Source of the DNA: Clostridium peptidivorans
GTDB lineage: Bacteria; Bacillota; Clostridia; Clostridiales; Clostridiaceae
Assembly: GCF_900205925.1 (NCBI RefSeq)
Contig: NZ_OAOD01000006.1
Coordinates: forward strand, 62,001 to 126,000
DNA length: 64,000 bases
Direction of reading: 5' to 3'
In this document: piece after piece, positions 1-8,767 of the stretch
Layout: each line of letters starts with the position of its first letter
How positions within the stretch are numbered: the stretch's first letter is position 1
Notes under the pieces: generated by a model
Databases searched by the model: none
What the model was told of the DNA's origin: nothing
Seen by the model: the letters and a program-made list of their open reading frames with translations, nothing else
Program-made: the position numbers and the translations under genes

Positions 1-173
1 CTACTAAAAAACTTCATGTAGATATAGAAACTAAAGGTGAACATACTTTAGGAGCTACAGTTGTTGATTATTATGATGTGCTTAAAAAAGAAAAAAATGT
101 AGATGTTGCCTTTGATATAGATAGAGAAAGATTTGTGGATATGCTAGTAGAAGCTGTAAAGTACTACAATTAA
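1..173 (+). CDS. Nucleoside hydrolase, C-terminal fragment (cut by window edge)
   Basis: Open reading frame entering from the left edge and ending at a TAA at 171-173; the readable frame begins at position 3. The last 56 residues align by eye with the C-terminus of the complete nucleoside hydrolase that follows (shared pattern ETKGE-x5-G-x-TVVD, then a DVDRE/DIDRE-x-FV segment). I infer an inosine-uridine-preferring-type nucleoside N-ribohydrolase, a tandem paralogue of the next gene. It is separated from that gene by 14 bases carrying its ribosome binding site, so the two are in one operon. The catalytic N-terminal DTDPG motif lies outside the window and cannot be checked. Confidence 0.8.
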   Translation, partial: TKKLHVDIETKGEHTLGATVVDYYDVLKKEKNVDVAFDIDRERFVDMLVEAVKYYN

Positions 174-187
174 GGAGTGAATCGCAT

Positions 188-1114
188 ATGAAAATACCTG
201 TAATTATAGACACAGATCCAGGAATAGATGATGCTTTAGCACTATTTTTAGCATTTTCATCAGAAAAGTTAGATATAAGAGCTATAACTTCTGTAGGAGG
301 TAATATACCTTTAGGAAAGACTACTAAAAATTCTATAGACCTTGTAAGTTACATAGGAGCTAACACAAAAGTAGCTAAGGGGGCAGAAGGCCCTATTTTA
401 AGAGAACTTCACACTGCAGAGTATGTACATGGAGAAACTGGACTTCATTCTGTGGTTTTACCTGAAGGAAATATAAAACTTTATGAAAAAAGTGCTTGGG
501 ATACTATATACGAAGAAGCTATAAAGTGTGAGGGGAGGCTTAATATAATAGCCATAGGACCTCTTACCAATATTGCAATAGCTTTAATGAAGTATCCAGA
601 TTTAAAGCATAAAATTGAAAAGATAACTCTTATGGGAGGAGCTTGTTATATAGGAAACACTACTCCAGCAGCAGAATTTAATATATATGTGGATGCAGAA
701 GCAGCAGATATAGTATTTAAATCAGGAATACCAGTAATCATGGTAGGACTTGATGCAACTCATAAGGCATTAGTCTTAGAAAAAGACATAGAGTATATAA
801 CTGAAGGTAAAAGTAAGATTTCTGAAACTATAAGGCAATTCTTTAATTGTTGTTCAATAATATGCAAACTCTATGGTTTAGAGGGAGCAATAGTTCATGA
901 TGCTTTAGCAGTAGCATCGGTTATTAATCCTAATATTATCGAAAAGCATAAGTATTATGTTGCAGTAGAAACAAAGGGTGAGCTTACTTACGGAAAAACT
1001 GTAGTTGATATTTATAATGTTACTAAAAAGGAAGCTAATGCAGAAGTTGCTATGGATGTAGATAGAGAGGGATTTGTAGAAATGCTTAGGGGGATGATTA
1101 AGGCATATGAATAG
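188..1114 (+). CDS. Nucleoside hydrolase (IUNH family)
   Basis: Cytoplasmic enzyme expected to cleave the N-glycosidic bond of ribonucleosides to free base and ribose. Residues 8-15 carry the family signature DTDPGIDD that binds Ca2+ and ribose, and a C-terminal HDALAV segment supplies the second conserved Asp. At 308 aa it has the usual family length. The ATG is preceded by AAGGAGTG. It is the second of two tandem nucleoside hydrolases and its 3' end overlaps the next gene by 8 bases, which implies translational coupling. Substrate preference (purine, pyrimidine or a modified nucleoside) cannot be told from sequence; the neighbouring deaminase-like and ADP-ribosylglycohydrolase genes suggest nucleoside salvage. 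Confidence 0.93.
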   Translation: MKIPVIIDTDPGIDDALALFLAFSSEKLDIRAITSVGGNIPLGKTTKNSIDLVSYIGANTKVAKGAEGPILRELHTAEYVHGETGLHSVVLPEGNIKLYEKSAWDTIYEEAIKCEGRLNIIAIGPLTNIAIALMKYPDLKHKIEKITLMGGACYIGNTTPAAEFNIYVDAEAADIVFKSGIPVIMVGLDATHKALVLEKDIEYITEGKSKISETIRQFFNCCSIICKLYGLEGAIVHDALAVASVINPNIIEKHKYYVAVETKGELTYGKTVVDIYNVTKKEANAEVAMDVDREGFVEMLRGMIKAYE

Positions 1115-2408
1115 GGTTCAGTCTTGGGATATGATTTTAAAAGATGCTAATATAATTGATGGCGAAGGGAATATATATAGGGCAAAAACCATTTACGTTA
1201 AAGATGGAAAGATACAAAAAATATTAGATCAATATGAATATGGATTTGGTGAAATAATAGAGTGTGAAAATTATTTTGTAACACCAGGCTTTGTAAATTT
1301 ACATTCTCATGTATCTATGAACATACTAAAGGGACTAGCGGAGGACGTAAATATAAACGATTGGTTTAATGAGGAAATCTTTCCTTATGAAAGTAAGTTA
1401 ACCCCTATGGATGTATATTATGGAGCCTTGCTAGGCATAAGTGAAATGATAGATAATGGAGTAACCTCTTTTGCAGACCATTACTTCTTTGCAGATAAGA
1501 TATGTGATGCAGTTATAGAAAGTGGAATAAGAGGAGATATAGCTCCTACAATCTTTGGACTATCGGATAATTTTGAAGAGGATTTAGAAGATGCAGCATC
1601 ACTTATAGAAAAAAAAAGAAATCAAAGTACTAGATTAAGCTTAAGGATGGGTCCTCATGCACCATATACTTGTCCAAATGAAAAACTTAAAAAAATTGTT
1701 CAAAGGGCAAAGGAGCTAAATGTAGGAATTCATATTCATCTTTCGGAAACCTCAGGGCAAGTAGAAGAAAGTTTAAAATCTTATGGAAAAACTCCTTTTG
1801 AAAGATTAAATGAAATAGGAGGGTTTGATATTCCTTTAATAATTGCTCATGGATTATGGATTAAGAAAGAGGATTTGAACTATATAAATGATAAAACTTA
1901 CTTTGCGGTATGTCCTAAAACTTATATGAAACTAGGTATGGGTCATGGAAGCTTATGGAGTAATTACGACAAGCTTCCACTTTGTATAGGAACAGATGGA
2001 GCAGCAAGCTCAAATACATTAAATCCATTAGAACAGTTAAGGTTATTTGCACTCATAGGAAAGGCTGAAGGTAATTCGGAAAACTTCAAACTTAAAAATA
2101 TGTGGGAAATGTTAATGAGAGGACATAAGGCTTTAAATTTTAATACAGGAAATATTAAAGAAGGGTATGATGCAGATTTACTTATCTGGGATTTGAATAT
2201 GCCAAACACATACCCTATATACAATCCTTTAGCATCTATAATTTACAGTAGTGAAAGTAAAAATATTTTACATTCCATAGTGGAAGGTAAATTTGTGAAA
2301 AGAGATGGGAAAGTAGTATTTAAAAACACTCCTTTATGGAAGGAAATAGAGAGAACTTCTAAGGAAATTTTAAAAAAGGGAAAAGGGGCAAATAAAATAA
2401 GTTATTAG
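1107..2408 (+). CDS. Amidohydrolase, MTA/SAH (nucleoside/nucleobase) deaminase-like
   Basis: Metal-dependent amidohydrolase of the chlorohydrolase/TrzN/SsnA/MtaD group, 433 aa. Visible metal ligands: H66 and H68 (VNLHSH), H211 (IHLSET), H248 (IIAHG) and D297 (IGTDGAA). The IHLSET-x3-VEES segment is typical of 5'-methylthioadenosine/S-adenosylhomocysteine deaminases and related aminohydrolases, so a nucleoside or nucleobase deaminase is the most likely role. The start overlaps the upstream hydrolase by 8 bases; a GGGGGA at about 1089-1094 supports ATG 1107, while an in-frame ATG at 1131 is possible. Its position between a nucleoside hydrolase and an ADP-ribosylglycohydrolase suggests a shared catabolic route. 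The actual substrate is unknown. Confidence 0.85.
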   Translation: MNRVQSWDMILKDANIIDGEGNIYRAKTIYVKDGKIQKILDQYEYGFGEIIECENYFVTPGFVNLHSHVSMNILKGLAEDVNINDWFNEEIFPYESKLTPMDVYYGALLGISEMIDNGVTSFADHYFFADKICDAVIESGIRGDIAPTIFGLSDNFEEDLEDAASLIEKKRNQSTRLSLRMGPHAPYTCPNEKLKKIVQRAKELNVGIHIHLSETSGQVEESLKSYGKTPFERLNEIGGFDIPLIIAHGLWIKKEDLNYINDKTYFAVCPKTYMKLGMGHGSLWSNYDKLPLCIGTDGAASSNTLNPLEQLRLFALIGKAEGNSENFKLKNMWEMLMRGHKALNFNTGNIKEGYDADLLIWDLNMPNTYPIYNPLASIIYSSESKNILHSIVEGKFVKRDGKVVFKNTPLWKEIERTSKEILKKGKGANKISY

Positions 2409-2419
2409 GGAGGATTAGT

Positions 2420-3820
2420 ATGAAAAAGGCTTGGAAAATGGAACATGAATTAATGAATAATGCTGTACCTGTTGTATTAAGTGATGAGGAGCAAACTTGG
2501 GAAACAGGAGCGCAAGAGATGGAAAATCATATAGAGCTTTCTACAAAGCTTGTTTGGAAGAGTAATGTGCCAGGTTCTTTTGCGCCTGAAAGAGTAATAA
2601 TAGGTGCAATTCAATCCATGGAAAGTATGGGATACAATGTGGAAGAAGCAGAGGCTCTAATTCCTCTTGGACTTAAGGCATTAGAAGAAAACAATATAAT
2701 TGAATTAAGTAAGATAACTGCTAGAGTTTATTATGAATTAAATAATGCAAAAAAAGACTTAGCTTCACCTTACTTTAAATATAAAATATATTCCTCTTGG
2801 GAGGATTATAAAAAATCTATAACTTTTTCTGAATATGATAAATGTGATATATATGCAGAGAGCTTTGAAGAAAAAATTCATGCTGCTTGGATAGCTCAAA
2901 TATGTGGCGGTGCATTAGGAACAGCTATTGAAGGATATACTTCAGAAAATATAGAGAGAACCTTTGGTAATGTAATAAATTATGTTAGAAAGCCAAATAC
3001 TTATAATGATGATATAACTTATGAATTAGCATTTTTAAAGGCATTTGATCAAAAAGGATATAATGTAACTTCAATAGATATAGCAGAAGAATGGGTAGGG
3101 CTTATTCCTACAGGATGGTCAGCAGAAGATATTGCTTTAAAAAATATTCAAAGAGGAATATATCCTCCTGAGAGTGGAGAGCTTAACAACTATTATCGTG
3201 AATGGATAGGTGCTCAGATGAGAGGAGCTATTTGTGGAATGGTGGCTCCTGGTAATCCAGAGGAAGCTGCAAGACTTGCTTGGATTGATGGTGTTATTTC
3301 TCATCACAATAATGGAGTAATAGGAGAAATATTTAATGCTGTACTTGTATCACTTGCTTTTGTAGAAAATGACGTGAAAGTTATACTTGATAAGACTATA
3401 AATATGATTCCTAAGGATTCAGAATATTATTCAGTAATAGATTTTGCATATAATCAATGTAAGTCAAATGGCAATTGGAAAGAAGCATGGAAGGCGTGCG
3501 AAGAAAGGTTTAAGATGTATAATTGGATTCATGCGTATCCAAATGCAGCAGCAGAAGTAGTTGCTCTTTACTTTGGAGGAAATGATTTTGATAAAACCAT
3601 GAATATAATTTCCATGGCGGGACAAGATGTTGATTGCAATGCAGCTCAAATAGCAGGTGTTTATGGTGCAATTTATGGATTTAAGGGAATTGATAAAAAG
3701 TGGATAGACCCGATTGGTGATGATTTAATAACTTATGTTAGAGGGATGAAACATTTAAAGATAAGTGAATTATCTAAGTGGACAGTTCAAGCTTTAAGGA
3801 GAGCCAATAAGGGAGAATAA
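2420..3820 (+). CDS. ADP-ribosylglycohydrolase family protein
   Basis: 466 aa member of the ADP_ribosyl_GH (DraG/ARH-like) family. The N-terminal ~140 residues are a family-specific extension; the core begins near residue 150 with FEEKIHAAWIAQICGGALG. Putative Mg2+ ligands are the Asp pair in NDDITYE (D197, D198) and the C-terminal AGQDVDCNAAQ segment (about residues 400-410), equivalent to the D-x-D-T/N motif. Members remove or hydrolyse ADP-ribose-type glycosidic bonds; several operon-borne members are thought to act on small nucleosidic substrates rather than proteins, which is my inference here from the two nucleoside hydrolases and deaminase upstream. The ATG has a GGGAGGA 11 bases upstream, and the gene lies 11 bases after the amidohydrolase. 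Confidence 0.85.
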   Translation: MKKAWKMEHELMNNAVPVVLSDEEQTWETGAQEMENHIELSTKLVWKSNVPGSFAPERVIIGAIQSMESMGYNVEEAEALIPLGLKALEENNIIELSKITARVYYELNNAKKDLASPYFKYKIYSSWEDYKKSITFSEYDKCDIYAESFEEKIHAAWIAQICGGALGTAIEGYTSENIERTFGNVINYVRKPNTYNDDITYELAFLKAFDQKGYNVTSIDIAEEWVGLIPTGWSAEDIALKNIQRGIYPPESGELNNYYREWIGAQMRGAICGMVAPGNPEEAARLAWIDGVISHHNNGVIGEIFNAVLVSLAFVENDVKVILDKTINMIPKDSEYYSVIDFAYNQCKSNGNWKEAWKACEERFKMYNWIHAYPNAAAEVVALYFGGNDFDKTMNIISMAGQDVDCNAAQIAGVYGAIYGFKGIDKKWIDPIGDDLITYVRGMKHLKISELSKWTVQALRRANKGE

Positions 3821-3822
3821 AA

Positions 3823-4830
3823 ATGGGTGTTACTATAAAGGATATAGCTAAAGAAGCAAAGGTATCTATTGCTACTGTATCAAGGGTTATAAATAACAAA
3901 GAGGATGGTGTAGGCAAGGATACAAGAGAAAATATACTAAAGATAATGGAAAAGCATAATTATGTACCTAGTAGCTTAGCAAGGGGAATGGTTACAAAAA
4001 AGACACATATAATAGGTCTTATATTACCAGATATAAACAATCCCTTTTTTCCTGGAATAGTAAGAGGAGCAGAGGATGCTGCAAGTAAATATGGATATAA
4101 CATTATACTTTGTAATACAGATGATAAGGAAGAAAAAGAAATAGAACATATACAAATTTTAAAAGAAAAGTCTGTAGATGGAGTAATATATACAAGTACT
4201 CTTGAAGATAAAGGAGAAAATATAGATTTATTTAAAAAGTACAAAATACCTTTTGTATCTATGGATAGAAATCGACCTTTAGATGAAGTTCCTTTTATAT
4301 CTACTGACGGTGAAATGGGAATGTATAAGGTAGTAGAATACTTAATCCAAAATGGGCATACACAAATAGCTTATATATCAGGTAAAAAGGGTATGTATGC
4401 AGAATATAAAAGACTTAGAGGTTATAAGAAAGCCTTAAGTAAATATAACATCCCTATAGCTCCGGAACTTATAAAATACGGAGATTACAAAATCAGTGGT
4501 GGAATAAAGTGTATGGAAGAGCTTTTAGAAGAAAACTTAAAGTTTACAGCAGTGGCCTCAGAAAATGATTTAATGGCAATAGGCGCCTTAGAAGTCTTAA
4601 ATAATAGAGGAATAAAAGTTCCTGATGAAATATCTGTTACAGGATTTGATAATATATTTTTGACTAAAGTAACATTTCCAAAGATAACTACTGTAGCTCA
4701 GCCAACTTATGAAATGGGGTATAATGCTGTAGAGTTACTTCTTAAGATAATAAATAAAGAAGAGCTTCTATGCCAAGAAATTATATTGAACACTAATTTA
4801 ATAATAAGAAATTCAGTTGCAAAATTATAA
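3823..4830 (+). CDS. LacI family transcriptional regulator
   Basis: 335 aa repressor: N-terminal HTH (VTIKDIAKEAKVSIATVSR, residues 3-21) with the hinge helix region up to about residue 60, then a periplasmic-binding-protein-like effector domain (IIGLILPDINNPFF... VSVTGFDN-type end). It starts 2 bases after the ADP-ribosylglycohydrolase stop and is followed by a clear terminator, so it is the last gene of the nucleoside operon. I infer that it senses a sugar or nucleoside produced by this pathway and represses the operon; the operon promoter is outside the window, so its operator could not be read. It might also control the permease downstream. Confidence 0.93.
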   Translation: MGVTIKDIAKEAKVSIATVSRVINNKEDGVGKDTRENILKIMEKHNYVPSSLARGMVTKKTHIIGLILPDINNPFFPGIVRGAEDAASKYGYNIILCNTDDKEEKEIEHIQILKEKSVDGVIYTSTLEDKGENIDLFKKYKIPFVSMDRNRPLDEVPFISTDGEMGMYKVVEYLIQNGHTQIAYISGKKGMYAEYKRLRGYKKALSKYNIPIAPELIKYGDYKISGGIKCMEELLEENLKFTAVASENDLMAIGALEVLNNRGIKVPDEISVTGFDNIFLTKVTFPKITTVAQPTYEMGYNAVELLLKIINKEELLCQEIILNTNLIIRNSVAKL

Positions 4831-4859
4831 GTTGCCTTTTATGGCAACTTTTTATTTTT
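4829..4859 (+). terminator. Rho-independent terminator after lacI-type gene
   Basis: Arms GTTGCC 4831-4836 and GGCAAC 4843-4848 (extendable by AA/TT) with a 6-nt loop, followed by TTTTTATTTTT. It closes the nucleoside operon directly after the regulator stop codon. Confidence 0.85.
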
Positions 4860-4968
4860 AATAGTAAAAATACTTATTTGGTAATTGAATGCAAAATAAG
4901 AATTATTTAAATATGATTCCTTAATCTTAAAGTATAAAAACTTTGTTGAAGAACAAGCTAATAATAAG

Positions 4969-5027
4969 TTTTGTTATAAGGAAGCATCTCAATGAATTGA
5001 GATATACTGATTTATTTTATAACAAAA
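4969..5027 (+). promoter_or_regulatory. Nested palindromes upstream of APC permease
   Basis: An 11-bp perfect inverted repeat (TTTTGTTATAA 4969-4979 and TTATAACAAAA 5017-5027) encloses a second perfect inverted repeat (ATCTCAAT 4986-4993 and ATTGAGAT 4996-5003, 2-nt centre). It sits 40 bases before the permease start and has no T-run, so it is not a simple terminator. It could be a repressor operator (for example for the LacI-type regulator just upstream) or a structured 5' leader. Function is not known. Confidence 0.45.
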
Positions 5028-5067
5028 TTATAAATTTCTATAATAATGCAAGGAAGTGATTCATTAA

Positions 5068-6573
5068 ATGAATAAAAAAGATACCAAAAAATTAAGTCTT
5101 AAAGCACTTGTATTAATGATTTTTACATCTGTATTTGGATTTGCAAATATGCCAAGATCTTATTATTTAATGGGATATGGAGCAATTATCTGGTATATAT
5201 TTGCTGCATTTGCGTTTTTTATTCCATTTGCATTTATGATGGCGGAATATGGATCGGCTTTTGAAAGAGAAAAAGGAGGAATTTATTCATGGATGAGTAA
5301 ATCTGTGGGACCAAAGTTTGCTTTTGTAGGAACATTTATGTGGTATGCTTCTTATATCGTATGGATGGTTAATATATCATCAAGTATATGGATACCTTTT
5401 TCCACAGCTATATTTGGAGATGATAGAACAGCTACATGGGCGGCATTTGGATTAAATTCAACTCAACTTATAGGTGTATTAGGTATAATATGGGTAATAT
5501 TAGTGACTCGTATTGCATCTAAGGGTGTAGAGCAAATAACTAAAATAACTTCCATAGGAGGTACTGCAGTAGCAGCACTTAATGTAGTTTTGATTGTAGG
5601 TGCAGTTTTAATTTTTATAGCAAATGGAGGGAGACTTGCGCAGCCACTTCAAGGAGGAATAGCATTTATAAGTTCCCCCAATCCTGGATATCAAACTACC
5701 ATATCTTCCTTAGGGTTTTTAGTATTTGCTATATTTAGTTATGGTGGTATAGAAGTTGTAGGAGGTTTAGTTGATGAAACGGAAAATGCAAGGGTTAATT
5801 TTCCAAAGGGAATAACTTTAGCTGCTATAGTAATTTCCATAGGATATTCACTAGGAATATTTTTATGTGGAGTATTTACTAACTGGCAAAGTGTATTATC
5901 CTCTAATAGAATTCATATGGGAAATGTAGCATATATATTAATGAAAAACTTTGGATATGAGTTTGGAAGAGCTTTTGGACTTGGGGAAGTTATATCAGTT
6001 CAACTTGGGATATGGGTAGCAAGGTTTGTAGGTTTATCAATGTTTTTAGCTTTAACAGGAGCATTCTTTGCACTTGCTTATTCACCACTAAAACAGCTTA
6101 TTGATGGAACTCCGCATGGGCTTTGGACTCCGAAGATTGAAGAAACAAAAGATAATATACCAGTAAATGCTATGTGGGTTCAATGTGCTATTGTAGTAGC
6201 TATGATTGCCTTAGTATCCTTTGGTGGAGCAGGAGCATCTAAGTTTTTTTCAAGACTCATACTTATGACAAATGTAGCGATGACATTGCCGTACATGTTT
6301 TTATCAGTAGCATTTCCTGCCTTTAAGAAGAATAGTAATATAAAAAAGCCTTTTGAATTTTTTAAAAGCTATTCAATAGCATTTTTAGCAGCGGCTCTTG
6401 TCACACTAACTGTAGGATTTGCAAATTTATTTACTATAATAGAACCAACCGTAATGAAAGGGGATTACATATCAACTATATGGATGATTGTAGGACCAGT
6501 AGTATTTATTATAACAGCTCTTATAATCTATTGGAGATATGAAAGAAAAGTTCAAAATAAAAAAACCACATAA
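5068..6573 (+). CDS. APC superfamily amino acid permease (YjeM/GadC-like)
   Basis: 501 aa integral membrane protein with about twelve hydrophobic segments and the N-terminal features of the glutamate/GABA-antiporter branch of the APC superfamily; the opening (MIFTSVFGFAN, YYLMGYGAI, GGIYSWMSKSVGPK) strongly resembles enterobacterial YjeM. It should exchange or import an amino acid or amine; the substrate is unknown. The gene stands alone between the LacI terminator and a downstream hairpin, preceded by a nested palindrome region. The ATG has AAGGAAGTG about 10 bases upstream. Proximity to the PepT-like peptidase gene is compatible with amino acid or peptide use, but they are separated by 140 bases and a hairpin. 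Confidence 0.88.
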   Translation: MNKKDTKKLSLKALVLMIFTSVFGFANMPRSYYLMGYGAIIWYIFAAFAFFIPFAFMMAEYGSAFEREKGGIYSWMSKSVGPKFAFVGTFMWYASYIVWMVNISSSIWIPFSTAIFGDDRTATWAAFGLNSTQLIGVLGIIWVILVTRIASKGVEQITKITSIGGTAVAALNVVLIVGAVLIFIANGGRLAQPLQGGIAFISSPNPGYQTTISSLGFLVFAIFSYGGIEVVGGLVDETENARVNFPKGITLAAIVISIGYSLGIFLCGVFTNWQSVLSSNRIHMGNVAYILMKNFGYEFGRAFGLGEVISVQLGIWVARFVGLSMFLALTGAFFALAYSPLKQLIDGTPHGLWTPKIEETKDNIPVNAMWVQCAIVVAMIALVSFGGAGASKFFSRLILMTNVAMTLPYMFLSVAFPAFKKNSNIKKPFEFFKSYSIAFLAAALVTLTVGFANLFTIIEPTVMKGDYISTIWMIVGPVVFIITALIIYWRYERKVQNKKTT

Positions 6574-6582
6574 ATTTAAACA

Positions 6583-6623
6583 ATAATTAGTATATAATAA
6601 ATGATAATTAATATATAATAAAT
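6583..6623 (+). repeat. Two 20-bp AT-rich direct repeats
   Basis: Two copies of an ATAATTA-(G/A)-TATATAATAAAT unit (6583-6602 and 6604-6623) with one mismatch and a 21-bp period, just after the permease stop. Probably a slippage product; no function seen. Confidence 0.5.
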
Positions 6624-6631
6624 AATAATTT

Positions 6632-6663
6632 TAGAGGAAAGTCCTCTTTAGAGGGCTTTCTCA
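6632..6663 (+). terminator. Hairpin after APC permease gene
   Basis: GAGGAAAGTCCTC and GAGGGCTTTCTC form an imperfect stem around TTTA. The T-tract is poor, so this is a probable but weak terminator. Confidence 0.5.
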
Positions 6664-6713
6664 CATTAATTATCAACTATAATCTATTATTTATATAAAT
6701 AGGAGATGATAAA

Positions 6714-7847
6714 ATGATAAATGAAGAAAGATTAGTTAATAAATTTTTTGAATATGTTAAAATTGATAGCGAAAGTTTTAATGAAAAGGAAATGGCAGAA
6801 ACTCTTATAAAAGAGATGAATGAATTAGGAATGAAAGTTCAAACAGATACTGCAGGAGAAAGTATAGGATCAAATGCAAATAATGTATATGGATATTTAG
6901 ATGGAGACCTAAACATAGAACCAATACTATTTTGTGCTCATATGGATACGGTAAAGCCTGGTAAGGGTATAAAACCTGTAATTAAAGATGAGGTTATATA
7001 TAGCAGTGGAGATACAATACTTGCAGGTGATGATAAGGCAGGTGTTTCATCAATTTTAGAAGCTATAAGAACTATAAAGGACAAAAATTTATCTCATGGC
7101 CCAATAGAAGTAGTATTTACCATATTAGAAGAAGAAGGACTTTATGGATCTAAAGGTGTAGAATATGAAAAATTAGCCTCTAAAAAAGGGTTTATAGTGG
7201 ATAGTTCAAAGGAAGTAGGAGCTGCAATTACCAAGGCACCAGCAGAAAGTCAAATTACAGTTAAAATAAAGGGAAAGTCATCTCATGCAGGAGTGGAACC
7301 TGAAAATGGAATAAGTGCCATTCAAGTGGCTGCAGATGCAATTTCAAATATGAAGCTTCTTAGAATAGATGAGGAAACTACTGCAAATATTGGTGTTATA
7401 ACTGGAGGAGAAGCAACGAATGTTGTGTGTCCTTATGTGGAGATCAAGGCAGAAGCTAGAAGCTTAAATATGGATAAACTAAATGCTCAAATTGAACATA
7501 TGAAAGAGTGTTTTGAAAAGGCTTCAGAAAAATTTGGAGCTGAGGTTGATGTACAAAGTGAATTGAGCTATAAAAATTACGTTATAAATGAAGATGATGA
7601 AATACTAGAGATAATGAAAGAAGCTTGTGATAAAATAGGAGTAACCTTTAAATCAGAATCAACGGGTGGAGGCAGTGATGTAAATGTGTTTTCATCTAAA
7701 GGAATAAAGACAGTAAATTTAGGTACTGGAATGTCCAAGGACCATACAACAGAGGAATATATAAAAATAAGAGATTTAGTAAATACCAGCAAATTACTTC
7801 TTCAAATAATGCTTAGAGATAATAAGGTTATATCAGATGGAAATTAA
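6714..7847 (+). CDS. M20 family peptidase, PepT-like
   Basis: 377 aa zinc metallopeptidase of the M20 family, the PepT-like branch (shorter than true tripeptidase T). Zinc ligand motifs: CAHMDTV (first His and Asp), AGDDKAG (bridging Asp), ILEEEGLYGSKG (catalytic and ligand Glu), FIVDSS, and a C-terminal TGGGSDVN/ MSKDHTTEE with the last ligand His. The central KGKSSHAGVEPENG segment is the dimerisation domain. Cytoplasmic cleavage of di- or tripeptides is expected. The ATG at 6714 follows AGGAGATG with good spacing. A short hairpin precedes it and the MscS-like gene follows after 33 bases, so both could be co-transcribed. Confidence 0.9.
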   Translation: MINEERLVNKFFEYVKIDSESFNEKEMAETLIKEMNELGMKVQTDTAGESIGSNANNVYGYLDGDLNIEPILFCAHMDTVKPGKGIKPVIKDEVIYSSGDTILAGDDKAGVSSILEAIRTIKDKNLSHGPIEVVFTILEEEGLYGSKGVEYEKLASKKGFIVDSSKEVGAAITKAPAESQITVKIKGKSSHAGVEPENGISAIQVAADAISNMKLLRIDEETTANIGVITGGEATNVVCPYVEIKAEARSLNMDKLNAQIEHMKECFEKASEKFGAEVDVQSELSYKNYVINEDDEILEIMKEACDKIGVTFKSESTGGGSDVNVFSSKGIKTVNLGTGMSKDHTTEEYIKIRDLVNTSKLLLQIMLRDNKVISDGN

Positions 7848-7880
7848 ATTATAATTGAAAGTTAAAATAAGGGGATAGGG

Positions 7881-8759
7881 GTGTATATATTCTTGATTAA
7901 AATAAGTCAGTGGTTTGAATATATAAGTTTAAAGTTTGGGATGCTCGGAATAGTCCCTAAGTTCCTACTTACGTTGGGTATAGCCGCAATGCTATATTCT
8001 TTTAATAGAGTTATATTAAAGAAAGTTGATGAGACTAATTGGAAGTCAACGAAAATACTAACTACCAAAAAAGTCATTTCTAATATTTTAAGGATTACTT
8101 TTATACTGATTTTAATCCCTATATGGATATATGAAACAAAGGATATACTGACATTTTTAGGACTATTTTCAGCAGGACTGGCATTTGCATTAAAGGATTT
8201 AGTATCTAGCTTTTTAGGATGGATAATTATAAATTCTCATAAGCCCTTTGCTTTAGGTGACAGAATTAAAGTTGGAGATAGTATAGGAGATGTAATTGAG
8301 ATAAATTGGTTTTATACAACTATAATAGAAGTAACTCAAACAAGTAATGCATATGGACAAAGTACAGGAAGACTTATTCATATACCTAATATAAAACTTT
8401 TGAATGCTGAGGTTATTAATGGAACAGGAAGTTTTCCATATAGCTGGAATGAAATCGAAATAAAACTTTCTTTAGATAGCAATTGGGAGAAGGCAAAGGA
8501 AATAATACTTGATAAGGCTAAAGATATTCTTGGAAATATGGAAGAGGAAGTAAGAGAAGCTTTAGATATGGCAGCTAAAACTCAACCGATTTATTATCAA
8601 AATCTTTCCCATACGGTGTATACTTCCCTATGCGAAGGCAAGATAATTCTTACATTAAGATTTATTTGTGGCTCTAGAAGTTTTAGGACTTTAGAACACA
8701 GTATAGTTGAGAATATACTTATTGAATTTAAAAAACACGAAGATATAAAACTTGTGTAG
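7881..8759 (+). CDS. MscS-type mechanosensitive channel
   Basis: 292 aa small mechanosensitive ion channel. Two to three N-terminal hydrophobic helices are followed by the pore-lining TM3 region (LGLFSAGLAFALKDLVSSFLGW) and the beta domain signature (PFALGDRIKVGDSIGDVIEINWF), then the alpha/beta C-terminal part. It would release solutes on osmotic downshift at the cytoplasmic membrane. The start is GTG, preceded by GGGGATAGGG. The gene runs directly into dinB with 8 bases between, suggesting co-transcription. Confidence 0.9.
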   Translation: MYIFLIKISQWFEYISLKFGMLGIVPKFLLTLGIAAMLYSFNRVILKKVDETNWKSTKILTTKKVISNILRITFILILIPIWIYETKDILTFLGLFSAGLAFALKDLVSSFLGWIIINSHKPFALGDRIKVGDSIGDVIEINWFYTTIIEVTQTSNAYGQSTGRLIHIPNIKLLNAEVINGTGSFPYSWNEIEIKLSLDSNWEKAKEIILDKAKDILGNMEEEVREALDMAAKTQPIYYQNLSHTVYTSLCEGKIILTLRFICGSRSFRTLEHSIVENILIEFKKHEDIKLV

Positions 8760-8767
8760 GTGAACAT

